Source of the DNA: Citrobacter gillenii
Lineage (GTDB): Bacteria; Pseudomonadota; Gammaproteobacteria; Enterobacterales; Enterobacteriaceae
Assembly (NCBI RefSeq): GCF_013337685.1
Contig: NZ_SUQN01000005.1
Coordinates: 62,001 to 126,000 of the forward strand
Reading direction: 5' to 3'
Length of the DNA: 64,000 nucleotides
A program made the translations under genes and the position numbers. A model generated the notes under the pieces. That model did no database searches, had not been told where the DNA came from, and saw only the letters and a program-made list of their open reading frames with translations. Positions 33,028 through 40,854 of this stretch are shown one piece after another; position 1 is the stretch's first letter; each line of letters opens with the position of its first letter.

Positions 33028-33231
33028 GATGAATACCTGATAAAAATGTGGCTATTCAAGTATAGCGTTTGGCAGCGTTGGTATCCGACGTAGGCATGAT
33101 TAATTTTACCGCTGTGTCTGTGAAAATAATGATTATCCAGCCAGTCAGCACCGCTGAATTCCCCCCTATAATGAAAGCAGGTAACAGGTGATAGCTCCTG
33201 TTTGCAGACCCTACTGATGCAGGAGACGATC

Positions 33232-33918
33232 ATGAGAGGCTTACTCTCTTTGACGATGATGTCTGCAACGTTACTCGTTTTTAGCGCGATAGCGTATCCA
33301 GTAGCAGTGAGCGTTGCTGTGGCGTCTGTGCCGTCGCAAGACCCCATCAGTCGCTATCAACAAAGGTTTGATCAAATACAATCCTATCAGGTTGTTATGC
33401 ATTCCTCGTCCACGACAGAGGCGAGCAAAATTATTCGCTATAGCTATAAAAAACCCGGCTATGTACGAATGGACTTCACCCAACCGCATGCTGGTGCGGT
33501 ACTGACCTATAACCCCGATAGTGGGAAGGTGACGTTGTGGCCATTTGGGCTAGGAACGTTGCCTGTTTTGACGCTGTCGCCCACTAATTCACTGATTCAG
33601 GATGAGCGCGGTCATCGTGTGGACCGGTCTGACATCGGCGTTTTGCTGGGGAATATTCGCCGTCTGCAGCGTGAGGGAACCACCACCACCCTTGGCGTGG
33701 AGAATCTATCCGGGCGCTCGGTCACCTATGTCTCGGTGGTGGGGCCGAAGGCAATGGTTGTTGATGGTGTTCATCGCTATGACCTTTGGTTAGATAACTA
33801 TTATGGGCTGCCTGCCAAAGTGATGAGCTACACGCTGGAGGGAAAACTGCTGGAAACGGTGCTTATGGACTCACTGATCGTTAACGTCCGTTTTCCTGCC
33901 AATTTCTTCACGCCTTGA
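33232..33918 (+). CDS. LolA/LolB-like exported protein, first gene of accessory cassette
   Basis: 228 residues from the ATG at 33232, which has AGGAG 6 nt upstream; an in-frame TTG at 33202 is less likely. A signal peptide or anchor of about 30 residues is followed by DPISRYQQRFDQIQSYQVVM and KKPGYVRMDFTQPHAGAVL. This is the pattern of the outer-membrane lipoprotein-sorting (LolA-like) beta fold, in which a half barrel binds acyl chains. No lipobox. A TATAAT at 33167-33172 is a plausible -10, and a short hairpin (AACAGG/CCTGTT) lies in the leader. The chromosomal lolA is elsewhere, so this is a specialised paralogue. The substrate is unknown. Confidence 0.7.
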   Translation: MRGLLSLTMMSATLLVFSAIAYPVAVSVAVASVPSQDPISRYQQRFDQIQSYQVVMHSSSTTEASKIIRYSYKKPGYVRMDFTQPHAGAVLTYNPDSGKVTLWPFGLGTLPVLTLSPTNSLIQDERGHRVDRSDIGVLLGNIRRLQREGTTTTLGVENLSGRSVTYVSVVGPKAMVVDGVHRYDLWLDNYYGLPAKVMSYTLEGKLLETVLMDSLIVNVRFPANFFTP

Positions 33919-33931
33919 AGGAGCCAGCGTA

Positions 33932-34402
33932 ATGGCCGAATATCAGTTTTCTACCGTCTGGCGGGTTGAGGCGTCACTCCAGGAGGTCTGGGAGGTGTTC
34001 TCGCATCCGGACCAGTGGCCAGAGTGGTGGGTAAGTCTGGAGCGAGTCACCGAAATTAAGAAAGGTGATGGGCTGGGTATCGGCGCGTTGCACCGTTATA
34101 CCTGGAAAGGGGCGCTGCCGTATCGTTTAACCTTTGATATTAATGTACTGAATATTCAGCCGTGTTCTCTGCTCGAAGGAGAAGCCTGCGGTGAGGTTGA
34201 AGGTCGTGGAGTATGGTCTTTTGTCGAATTAGGTAAGGAGACACTCGTCAGATACGATTGGAACATTCGCACCACGCTTCGCTGGATGAACTATCTTGCC
34301 CCGCTGGCAGCCCCCGTATTTCGCTGGAATCACGATACGGTTATGCGCGAGGGCGCAAGAGGACTGGCCCGTAAATTAGGCGCTCCTGTGTATATGTTTT
34401 AA
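33932..34402 (+). CDS. SRPBCC (START-like, polyketide cyclase/dehydrase) family protein
   Basis: 156 residues, no signal peptide. The N-terminus STVWRVEASLQEVWEVFSHPDQWPEWW is the classic opening of START/Bet v 1-like proteins; the C-terminal helix (about 120-150) closes the hydrophobic cavity. The family binds lipids or other hydrophobic ligands and sometimes acts as cyclase. AAGGAG lies 8 nt before the ATG, 13 bp after the LolA-like gene. With that neighbour it suggests handling of a hydrophobic or membrane-derived ligand. Confidence 0.75.
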   Translation: MAEYQFSTVWRVEASLQEVWEVFSHPDQWPEWWVSLERVTEIKKGDGLGIGALHRYTWKGALPYRLTFDINVLNIQPCSLLEGEACGEVEGRGVWSFVELGKETLVRYDWNIRTTLRWMNYLAPLAAPVFRWNHDTVMREGARGLARKLGAPVYMF

Positions 34403-34641
34403 TTTAATGGCGAGCCAGGTAAAGGGACTCGCATATTTTATGCATTCTTTGCCTTTTTTCTTATTGCGCCTGTACTCTTGTGGTCGAAAGTGGCTTAATC
34501 GGTTCTCTTTTCATTCACAGTTAACAGGTCTGTTATTGATGAATAATTCCCATCGACTCGCCTTTTTACGTCAGCGTCTGTCTGCTGTGATGATCGCCTA
34601 CGCTCGCCGTGGCTCAACTCTCATAATATGGACAGACAGCA

Positions 34642-35784
34642 ATGCAACGTCGCCAGTTTCTTAAAAATAGCGTACTCCTTTCTGCCGCCGGATTCGTCGG
34701 CCCTTCGATAGTTAGCCAGACAGTACAAGCCGCAGAGCCGTTAGCAGCGCCGGTGGCGCGTCGACGTTTTGTGTTATCACAAACCTATCAGCTCAATCCA
34801 CCTCAGGGATCGCGTGGCGTGGTGAAGCTGTGGATACCGCTGCCGGTAGACACCGCGTTTCAGCAGATGACAAACCTTGTCTTTACCGGCAATTATAAGC
34901 AGGCGTACGTCACCACTAATAACACCTACGGCGCCAAAACGCTGTTTGCCAGTTGGCCCGATTCGCAGGGTGAGTTGCTGATAAAGGTCGATATTGAGAT
35001 TGAAACGACCGACTGGGAACCGCTGAAACATGACGCGCTAAAAACCTGGCAAGCGCCGGCGCAGATTATTTACCCGCTGGATGTCAAACCGTATCTGCTG
35101 CCGACAGCGCATACGCCCATCGATGGCCTGGTTCAGGAAACCGCGCGTAAAATTACCGGGACGGAGCAGGACCCACTGAAAAAAGCACGCCTTATTTATG
35201 AGTGGGTGAGTCGCTATATGGAGCGTGATAATGACGTGATTGGCTGCGGGACAGGCGATGTCGCAGAGATCCTGAAAAGCGGCAAGCTTAAGGGAAAATG
35301 TACCGACATGAGTTCCGTTTTTGTGGCCCTGGCTAGGGCTAGCGGCATTCCTGCGCGTGAACTGTTTGGCATCCGCCTGGGGAAAGCCGTTAAGCTGGAA
35401 CGCTATTCGAAAAGCGCGTTTGGCAAAGCTGACAGCGCAGGGGTTGCCGATGTTAGTGGTGGACAGCACTGTCGTGCTGAGTTCTACCTGGCCGGCTACG
35501 GCTGGTTGCCGAGCGACCCGGCAGACGTGACCAAAATGCGTCTGGCAGAGAAAAAAGCCCATCAGGATGCCGATGTCCAGGCCGTTAACGCTTACCTGTT
35601 TGGTAACTGGGAAATGAACTGGGTGGGTTTCAACTACGGACGCGATTTTGAACTGTATCCGGCAACCGAGCAGGGTGCGATGAACAACTTTGGTTACCCT
35701 TATGCTGAAGTGGACGGCGATCCGATCAATTTCTATGACCCTAAAGCGTTCTCTTACCGCTATGTCGCAACAGAACAACGCTAA
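34642..35784 (+). CDS. Tat-exported transglutaminase-like cysteine protease family protein
   Basis: 380 residues. The N-terminus MQRRQFLKNSVLL carries a twin-arginine motif, and cleavage is likely after TVQA (residue 30). A beta-rich N-terminal region (35-160) precedes a transglutaminase-like core. The catalytic triad is visible: Cys220 in KGKCTDMSS, His276 in GGQHCRAEF and Asp292 in PSDPADV. Family members are proteases, amidases or cross-linking enzymes acting on peptides or peptidoglycan. Tat export implies folding, perhaps with a cofactor, before export. It overlaps the MerT-like gene by 23 bp. A 239-bp gap separates it from the SRPBCC gene. Confidence 0.82.
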   Translation: MQRRQFLKNSVLLSAAGFVGPSIVSQTVQAAEPLAAPVARRRFVLSQTYQLNPPQGSRGVVKLWIPLPVDTAFQQMTNLVFTGNYKQAYVTTNNTYGAKTLFASWPDSQGELLIKVDIEIETTDWEPLKHDALKTWQAPAQIIYPLDVKPYLLPTAHTPIDGLVQETARKITGTEQDPLKKARLIYEWVSRYMERDNDVIGCGTGDVAEILKSGKLKGKCTDMSSVFVALARASGIPARELFGIRLGKAVKLERYSKSAFGKADSAGVADVSGGQHCRAEFYLAGYGWLPSDPADVTKMRLAEKKAHQDADVQAVNAYLFGNWEMNWVGFNYGRDFELYPATEQGAMNNFGYPYAEVDGDPINFYDPKAFSYRYVATEQR

Positions 35785-36118
35785 GGGGGCGGGATTAACC
35801 CTGCTGACGGCCGCTGCGGCGGCTGTCACCGCCGGTCTGTGCTGCGTCGGGCCGCTGTTATATCTGCTGTTTGGTATTTCCGCGGCGGGCTTTGCGGTAT
35901 TCACCCAGGCTGAATTTTTACGTATCCCCCTGATGGTGCTGACGTTAGGGTTATTATTACGGGTCTTCTGGCGACTCTATTTTTCTAAACGGCTGTGGTG
36001 CACCGGGCGGTTAACCTTGACGCAGATGCGCGTTCTATACTGGTTCGCCGTGGCGCTGATTTTGCCGGTGTTATTCTACCCCACGCTGGTGGCCTGGTTT
36101 TATGAGGTGTTTGAATGA
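35762..36118 (+). CDS. MerT-like inner-membrane metal transport protein
   Basis: 118 residues with three membrane helices. The vicinal pair Cys27-Cys28 in AGLCCVGPLLY matches the MerT helix 1 motif that receives Hg(II) from MerP. Helix 2 follows at about 52-72. The loop after it has only Cys80, whereas classical MerT has two Cys there. The start overlaps the end of the transglutaminase gene by 23 bp and its stop overlaps the MerP-like start (ATGA), so translation is coupled. No merR, merA or other mer gene is nearby. The true metal could be mercury or another soft metal such as copper. Confidence 0.78.
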   Translation: MSQQNNAKGAGLTLLTAAAAAVTAGLCCVGPLLYLLFGISAAGFAVFTQAEFLRIPLMVLTLGLLLRVFWRLYFSKRLWCTGRLTLTQMRVLYWFAVALILPVLFYPTLVAWFYEVFE

Positions 36119-36396
36119 AAAAAATAATGCTGCTGGGATGGTTATTACTGCCGTTATGGGTACAGGCCGCCAATCAAAAAGTGGTGCTGGATATCCAAAA
36201 TATGACCTGCTCGCTGTGCGTTATTTCGGTGAACCAGGCGCTGCGCGAAACCGACGGCGTGATCAAAGCCAAATCTTCGCTTAAGACTCGACAGGCCGAA
36301 GCCATCGTGCCCCACGGTTTTTCTACTGATACGCTGCTGAACGCAGTGGCGAAAACCGGATACACGGCCACGCTAAACCGTATTGAGCAACAGTAA
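36115..36396 (+). CDS. MerP-like periplasmic heavy-metal-binding protein
   Basis: 93 residues. Signal peptide 1-18 (cleavage near VQA-AN), then one HMA domain with the metal-binding motif NMTCSLC (Cys32, Cys35) and the GYTATL end typical of MerP/CopZ folds. MerP scavenges Hg(II) in the periplasm and passes it to MerT. It is last in the cassette, overlapping the MerT-like gene by 4 bases. Confidence 0.82.
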   Translation: MKKIMLLGWLLLPLWVQAANQKVVLDIQNMTCSLCVISVNQALRETDGVIKAKSSLKTRQAEAIVPHGFSTDTLLNAVAKTGYTATLNRIEQQ

Positions 36397-36480
36397 GCCG
36401 TTTATGCCTATTGGTATCAGTTATTCTGCCAGCCATGTAAGATACTCACAGGCAGGAATTATTGACTAAGGAAAAGCGTT

Positions 36481-37146
36481 ATGAAAACGGGACCGTTAAA
36501 CGAGAGCGAGCTGGAATGGCTGGATGATGTACTGACCAAGTACAATACCGACAAAGCGATTCTGGATGTCTCAGAGCTGGACGGCTTGCTGACGGCAGTG
36601 CTCAGTTCACCTTTTGAAATTGAGCCAGAGCAGTGGCTGGTCGCGATATGGGGCGGCGCGCAGTATGTCCCTCGCTGGTCATCCGAAAAAGAAATGGCGC
36701 GTTTTATGAACCTGGCGTTTCAGCACATGGCGGATACTGCCGATCGTCTGGATGAATTCCCGGAGCAGTTTGAACCGTTGTTTGGCCTGCGCGAAATTGA
36801 AGGCCATGAGCTGACGATTGTGGAAGAGTGGTGCTTTGGCTATATGCGCGGTGTGGCGTTGTCTGACTGGTCCACATTACCGGATTCGTTAAAACCCGCG
36901 CTTGAGGCGATTGCGCTGCACGGGACGGAAGAAAACTTCGAGGTGGTGGAAAAACTGACCCCAGAGGCGTTTGAAGAGAGCGTTGAGGCTATCCGTCTGG
37001 CGGCGCTGGATCTACACGCGTATTGGATGGCGCACCCGCAGGAAGCCCCGGCGAAGGTACCGGTTAAAGTCGATGCCAAGGTAGGACGTAACGATCCGTG
37101 CCCGTGCGGCAGCGGTAAAAAATATAAGCAGTGCTGTCTGCACTAA
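36481..37146 (+). CDS. yecA: YecA, UPF0149 protein with SEC-C zinc motif
   Basis: 221 residues, the E. coli length. The N-terminal UPF0149 helical domain (1-190) ends in a SEC-C tail, [18 protein letters not shown], which binds zinc as in SecA. E. coli YecA (AscA) associates with SecA and ribosomes, in line with a role in protein targeting. In E. coli it lies next to leuZ; here the accessory block separates them by 6 kb. Confidence 0.95.
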   Translation: MKTGPLNESELEWLDDVLTKYNTDKAILDVSELDGLLTAVLSSPFEIEPEQWLVAIWGGAQYVPRWSSEKEMARFMNLAFQHMADTADRLDEFPEQFEPLFGLREIEGHELTIVEEWCFGYMRGVALSDWSTLPDSLKPALEAIALHGTEENFEVVEKLTPEAFEESVEAIRLAALDLHAYWMAHPQEAPAKVPVKVDAKVGRNDPCPCGSGKKYKQCCLH

Positions 37147-37152
37147 GACAAT

Positions 37153-37177
37153 GGGGGCATTAAGCCCCCTTTTTTTT
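37153..37177. terminator. Terminator between yecA and tyrP
   Basis: GGGGGC (153-158), five-base loop, GCCCCC (164-169) and eight T residues. It ends yecA and abuts the tyrP stop codon. Confidence 0.93.
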
Positions 37178-38387
37178 AACCCACTTCTGGCAGCAGTCCT
37201 GCCGCAATTGAAAACTGCACCGCTATCACCACAATACCGCAAATAAACACCAGTGCCAGTGCCGGAGCGCCGCCGGCAACGCGATACGTCGCCTGAGGAT
37301 TGTGTTTTCTGCTTTGCCAGACCAGCATCGACGGGATCAGCAGCGCCAGCACCGCGAGGGCCACGCCTGCGTATCCCAGTGCCATGACAAACCCGCGCGG
37401 GTAGAAGAGGGCGAAGGCCAACGGCGGCAGGAATGTCACTATGCCGGTCTGCAGTCTTCCGGCTGCAGTATTACGGCGCTGGAAGAGGTCAGCCAGATAA
37501 TCAAATAAGCCCAGCGCCACACCCAGGAAGGAGGTCGCCAGTGCGAGGTCGGCAAACAGATGCACTGCCAGCTCAACGTGCGGTGAGGCCACCACTTCAC
37601 GTAACGCCTGTAATAAACCGTTTAAGCCCGCATGATCAGCGAGCAGCCCCATAAAGGTTGATGAGTTGATACTGCCGAGTGTGGCCAACTGCCAGAAAAT
37701 ATAGGCGACCAGCGGGATGGCGCTACCGGTAATAAACACCCAGCGTAATTTACGGATATTGCCGTTCATATAGCTGACAATGCTGGGAACGCTGCCGTGA
37801 AAACCGAATGAAGTGAAGATAACCGGAATGGCAGAAAGCGCCAGACCCTGCTGCAGCGGTAGCGTGAGGAGATTGACTTTATGGACGTGCGGCATCAGCA
37901 ACGCCAGCATAACGACCAGAAAAATAATTTTGGCGCTGAACAGCAGGCGGTTGAACAGATCAACCAATGAAGTGCCTACACATACCACCCCCCCGGCAAC
38001 AAAGGTGAACAGTAATACGCCCATCGTTGGGGATATGCTGGTGCCGGTCCAATCACTGATGCTCGAGGCCAAAAGTTCACCCGCACCGCTGATGTACGCC
38101 GCTGTGAGCGCATACATCAAAAACATCATGCTAAAGCCGGTGATCCACTGTCCGTAGCGACCGAGATAGCGTTTTGCCAGTGTGCCGAGTCCGGTGTCTG
38201 CCGGGACATGCTGATACACTTCGAGCAGCAACAGCGCGGTGTAGCACATCAGTGCCCATAGCCCAACTAACAACACCAGCGTGACGCTAAATCCCACGCC
38301 CGCCGCAGCCAATGGCATCGCCAGCATACCGGCGCCAATCGTGGTTCCCGCCACGATAAAAACACTACCCAGAGTTCTATTCTTCAC
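37176..38387 (-). CDS. tyrP: TyrP, tyrosine-specific permease
   Basis: 403 residues from the GTG at 38387, which has AGAGGAAAGC just upstream; this is the E. coli start and length. The open frame upstream to 38444 has no homology. Eleven membrane helices of the HAAAP aromatic amino acid family; the N-terminus [21 protein letters not shown] is the substrate/ion-binding first helix. A proton symporter for tyrosine, controlled by TyrR through a box visible at 38479-38496. Confidence 0.96.
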   Translation of the reverse strand: MKNRTLGSVFIVAGTTIGAGMLAMPLAAAGVGFSVTLVLLVGLWALMCYTALLLLEVYQHVPADTGLGTLAKRYLGRYGQWITGFSMMFLMYALTAAYISGAGELLASSISDWTGTSISPTMGVLLFTFVAGGVVCVGTSLVDLFNRLLFSAKIIFLVVMLALLMPHVHKVNLLTLPLQQGLALSAIPVIFTSFGFHGSVPSIVSYMNGNIRKLRWVFITGSAIPLVAYIFWQLATLGSINSSTFMGLLADHAGLNGLLQALREVVASPHVELAVHLFADLALATSFLGVALGLFDYLADLFQRRNTAAGRLQTGIVTFLPPLAFALFYPRGFVMALGYAGVALAVLALLIPSMLVWQSRKHNPQATYRVAGGAPALALVFICGIVVIAVQFSIAAGLLPEVG

Positions 38388-38478
38388 GCTTTCCTCTGTC
38401 CCAGAGATAGTCAACAGTTGTATCTGCGGCGCAGAGTAAGGCATAACGCTATTTTCGTCAAATGACCGTTACAATACG

Positions 38479-38496
38479 TGTATAATTATATTTACA
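38479..38496. promoter_or_regulatory. TyrR box upstream of tyrP
   Basis: TGTATA-N6-TTTACA matches the TyrR consensus TGTAAA-N6-TTTACA with one mismatch. It lies 92 bp upstream of the tyrP GTG, consistent with the known TyrR control of tyrP. Confidence 0.75.
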
Positions 38497-38600
38497 CTTG
38501 GTGGGTGGTTAAGATGTATTCCAGATGACATTTTTCTGCGTTAGCGCAAAGCAGCATAAAGCCGTTCACATTAGGCTATGGGCTTTATTGAGGAGAATGT

Positions 38601-38840
38601 ATGGAATCTATTCACGGCCACGAAGTACTCAACATGATGATTGAGTCTGGCGAACAGTATTCAAATGCCAGCCTTGAAGCGGCGATTACAGCACGTTTTG
38701 GCGAGCAGGCACGTTTTCATACCTGTTCTGCTGAGGGCATGACGGCGGCTGAGCTGGTGGCGTTCTTAGCAGCGAAGGGGAAGTTTATTGCCAGAGACGA
38801 CGGCTTCTCTACGCACGAAAGTAAGATCTGCCGCCATTAA
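38601..38840 (+). CDS. yecH: YecH, DUF2492 family protein
   Basis: 79 residues, nearly identical to E. coli YecH. It contains His/Cys positions (SIHGHEV, FHTCSAEGMT, ESKICRH) that could bind a metal; the family is annotated as a probable metal-binding protein but lacks a confirmed role. GAGGAG lies 7 nt before the ATG. It sits next to the ferritin gene ftnA. Confidence 0.9.
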   Translation: MESIHGHEVLNMMIESGEQYSNASLEAAITARFGEQARFHTCSAEGMTAAELVAFLAAKGKFIARDDGFSTHESKICRH

Positions 38841-38885
38841 TATTCCTGGCTAACGGTAGTATAGCGCCACCGTTAGCCAACAGAA

Positions 38886-39383
38886 TTAATTCTGTGTATC
38901 AAGCGTGGCCAGTTCTCTGTCGATGAAATAAAGACCTTCACCGCTTTTGCCTGCCAGCGTTAATTTATCAATAACCGATTTAAATAATTTCTCTTCTTCG
39001 TGCTGCTCGGCAACATACCATTGCAGGAAATTAAAGGTCGGATAATCCTGATGGGTCATTGCCGCATGCGCCAGTTCATTAATTTTCTGGGTGATCAGCT
39101 GTTCGTGTTCATAGGTAACGCGGAACAGTTCATCCAGTGACGCGTATTCAGCAAACGGTGATGGCACGGTATTAATGCACGGCAAGCTGCCGGTGTCGGT
39201 CAGGTAGTCAAACAGACGCTGCATATGCGTCATCTCTTCCTGTGCATGGCGACGCAGGAACGCGGCGGCGCCTTCAAAGCTGTGATAGCTGCACCACGCA
39301 CTCATCTGTTGGTAGAGCAGAGATGAATATAATTCAAGATTCATTTGCTCATTCAGTTGGTCGATCATTTCTGTTTTCAGCAT
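38886..39383 (-). CDS. ftnA: FtnA, bacterial non-haem ferritin
   Basis: 165 residues, the E. coli length. Four-helix bundle with an intact ferroxidase centre: Glu17, Glu50 and His53 are visible in NLELYSS and AQEEMTHM. It assembles as a 24-mer iron store. The upstream 190 bp is very AT-rich; in E. coli ftnA is silenced by H-NS and relieved by Fur-iron. It converges with yecH. Confidence 0.97.
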   Translation of the reverse strand: MLKTEMIDQLNEQMNLELYSSLLYQQMSAWCSYHSFEGAAAFLRRHAQEEMTHMQRLFDYLTDTGSLPCINTVPSPFAEYASLDELFRVTYEHEQLITQKINELAHAAMTHQDYPTFNFLQWYVAEQHEEEKLFKSVIDKLTLAGKSGEGLYFIDRELATLDTQN

Positions 39384-39548
39384 GGTTCTGCTCCACGAAC
39401 GGTAATTATATATTGATGTGGCATCACTATAATTTGTTATTTATTTATTTGCAAAAGGTAAAATAATAATTTTAATTATTAAAAATGCGAATGGGAATAA
39501 AACGCATTAACGATATTAGATCGTAAAAATAAACCCGGCGTAATAAAA

Positions 39549-39570
39549 GACCAGCAGCAATATGCTGGTC
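39549..39570 (-). terminator. Terminator downstream of yecR
   Basis: GACCAGCA (549-556), 6-nt loop, TGCTGGTC (563-570), with TCTTTTATT following on the minus strand. Confidence 0.85.
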
Positions 39571-39576
39571 TGCATA

Positions 39577-39912
39577 TTAGTAATTAAAAGAGGGGGATTG
39601 TGGGACGGCGACGCCGTGGCACTGCCAGGCGAGCGTGATGGTGGTATTCATGCACAAGGAACCGGCATAAACGCTGCAGGTGGCAACCGGTTGGCCAAAC
39701 GCCACCGCGCTGGCGTATCCCATCCGCTGACATTCCTTTGTCGCCGTACCCTGGGCAACATAATCGTCGGTACGAGCCGTCTGCAGCATGGCCTGGTTGT
39801 AAGTCAAGCGCACTACACCGGTGATAGGGCTGGCTTCGCTGACCTGTGCCTGTTTAGTGATAGTGCATCCCGTCAGCACGAGCGGCAATAGGGTTAGGAT
39901 TAGGGTCTTCAT
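39577..39912 (-). CDS. yecR: YecR, flagellum-coregulated lipoprotein
   Basis: 111 residues from the ATG at 39912; the longer frame to 39999 is unrelated leader. Lipoprotein signal MKTLILTLLPLVLTGC with lipobox LTGC (Cys16). Six further Cys in the mature part suggest disulfides. E. coli yecR belongs to the FliA regulon, but I found no convincing sigma-28 promoter in the 90 bp upstream here. Function unknown. Confidence 0.88.
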   Translation of the reverse strand: MKTLILTLLPLVLTGCTITKQAQVSEASPITGVVRLTYNQAMLQTARTDDYVAQGTATKECQRMGYASAVAFGQPVATCSVYAGSLCMNTTITLAWQCHGVAVPQSPSFNY

Positions 39913-40181
39913 GATATCGCTCTGAAAGTTCGGTGATAGGCTATCCTTGCATACACTGCGGCCTGACAATGGCCTGAATAACTTAACGATCACCTGCAAG
40001 TAATCACAACGGCGTCTTCGGCATGAGGCAAATCGGTTGTTTCAAAGGAAAAATGTGAGCACATCATTACTTTTTAAAACTAAATTTCATTAAATTTGAA
40101 AGTGAGTTTGCAAAATAGTAATGTGGCCTGAATGTTATGACTCATGGCGGAACCCCCGCGACGTATTCAGGAGAAGACACA

Positions 40182-40820
40182 ATGAAAATTGCATTGATGA
40201 TGGAAAACAGCCAGGCAAGCAAAAACGCGATCATTCATAACGAGCTTAAAGCCGTTGCTGATGAGAAAGGTTTCCCGGTGTTTAACGTTGGTATGAGCGA
40301 TGAAAATGACCATCATCTGACCTATATTCATCTTGGTATTATGGCCAGCATTCTGCTCAATTCTAAAGCTGTCGATTTTGTCGTCACCGGTTGCGGTACG
40401 GGTCAGGGCGCCATGATGTCGCTGAATATCCATCCGGGCGTCGTGTGCGGCTATTGCCTCGACCCGGCAGATGCGTTCCTGTTCGCACAAATCAACAACG
40501 GTAATGCGCTCTCCCTGGCGTTTGCGAAAGGTTTCGGCTGGGGCGCAGAGCTGAACGTACGCTATATGTTCGAAAAAGCCTTCACGGGGCGTAACGGCGA
40601 GGGTTATCCGCCGGAGCGTAAAGAGCCACAGGTGCGTAACGCCGGTATTCTGAATCAGGTTAAAGCGGCGGTCGTCAAAGAAAACTATCTTGATACTCTG
40701 CGCGCTATCGATCCTGAATTGGTGAAAACGGCTGTATCCGGCCCGCGTTTCCAGCAGTGCTTCTTTGAAAACTGCCAGGACAAAGCGATTGAAGCGTTTG
40801 TCCGTGAAATCATTGGCTAA
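40182..40820 (+). CDS. RpiB/LacA/LacB-family sugar-phosphate isomerase
   Basis: 212 residues from the ATG at 40182, preceded by AGGAG with an 8-nt spacer; upstream in-frame codons lack a ribosome site. The catalytic Cys71 lies in VVTGCGTGQGAMMS, the equivalent of the RpiB/LacB nucleophile region. MMENSQASKN at the N-terminus forms the nucleotide-like phosphate loop. The family interconverts aldose and ketose phosphates (ribose-5-P, allose-6-P or galactose-6-P). This longer subfamily (over 200 residues against about 150) is of uncertain substrate. It lies alone between yecR and a convergent exporter gene, with no kinase or transporter partner. Confidence 0.8.
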   Translation: MKIALMMENSQASKNAIIHNELKAVADEKGFPVFNVGMSDENDHHLTYIHLGIMASILLNSKAVDFVVTGCGTGQGAMMSLNIHPGVVCGYCLDPADAFLFAQINNGNALSLAFAKGFGWGAELNVRYMFEKAFTGRNGEGYPPERKEPQVRNAGILNQVKAAVVKENYLDTLRAIDPELVKTAVSGPRFQQCFFENCQDKAIEAFVREIIG

Positions 40821-40829
40821 ATGCTGTTT

Positions 40830-40854
40830 GCCCGGCGGCGCACGCTGTCCGGGC
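40830..40854. repeat. REP-like hairpin between convergent genes
   Basis: GCCCGG (830-835) and CCGGGC (849-854) flank GCGGCGCACGCTG, a typical GC-rich extragenic palindrome ending directly at the stop codon of the downstream minus-strand gene. Probably works as a terminator. Confidence 0.65.

Noticed and set aside
34407-34664. 85-codon open frame between the SRPBCC and transglutaminase genes
   Set aside because: No ribosome binding site, overlaps the start of the next gene, and the composition (Leu/Arg/Ser-rich without domain pattern) looks like chance translation.
39562-39891. 109-codon plus-strand frame over yecR
   Set aside because: Antisense to a clearly conserved lipoprotein gene; no independent support.
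39913-40020. Sigma-28 promoter for yecR
   Set aside because: A TTAAGTTA-like -35 is present but no matching -10 follows at 11 nt.
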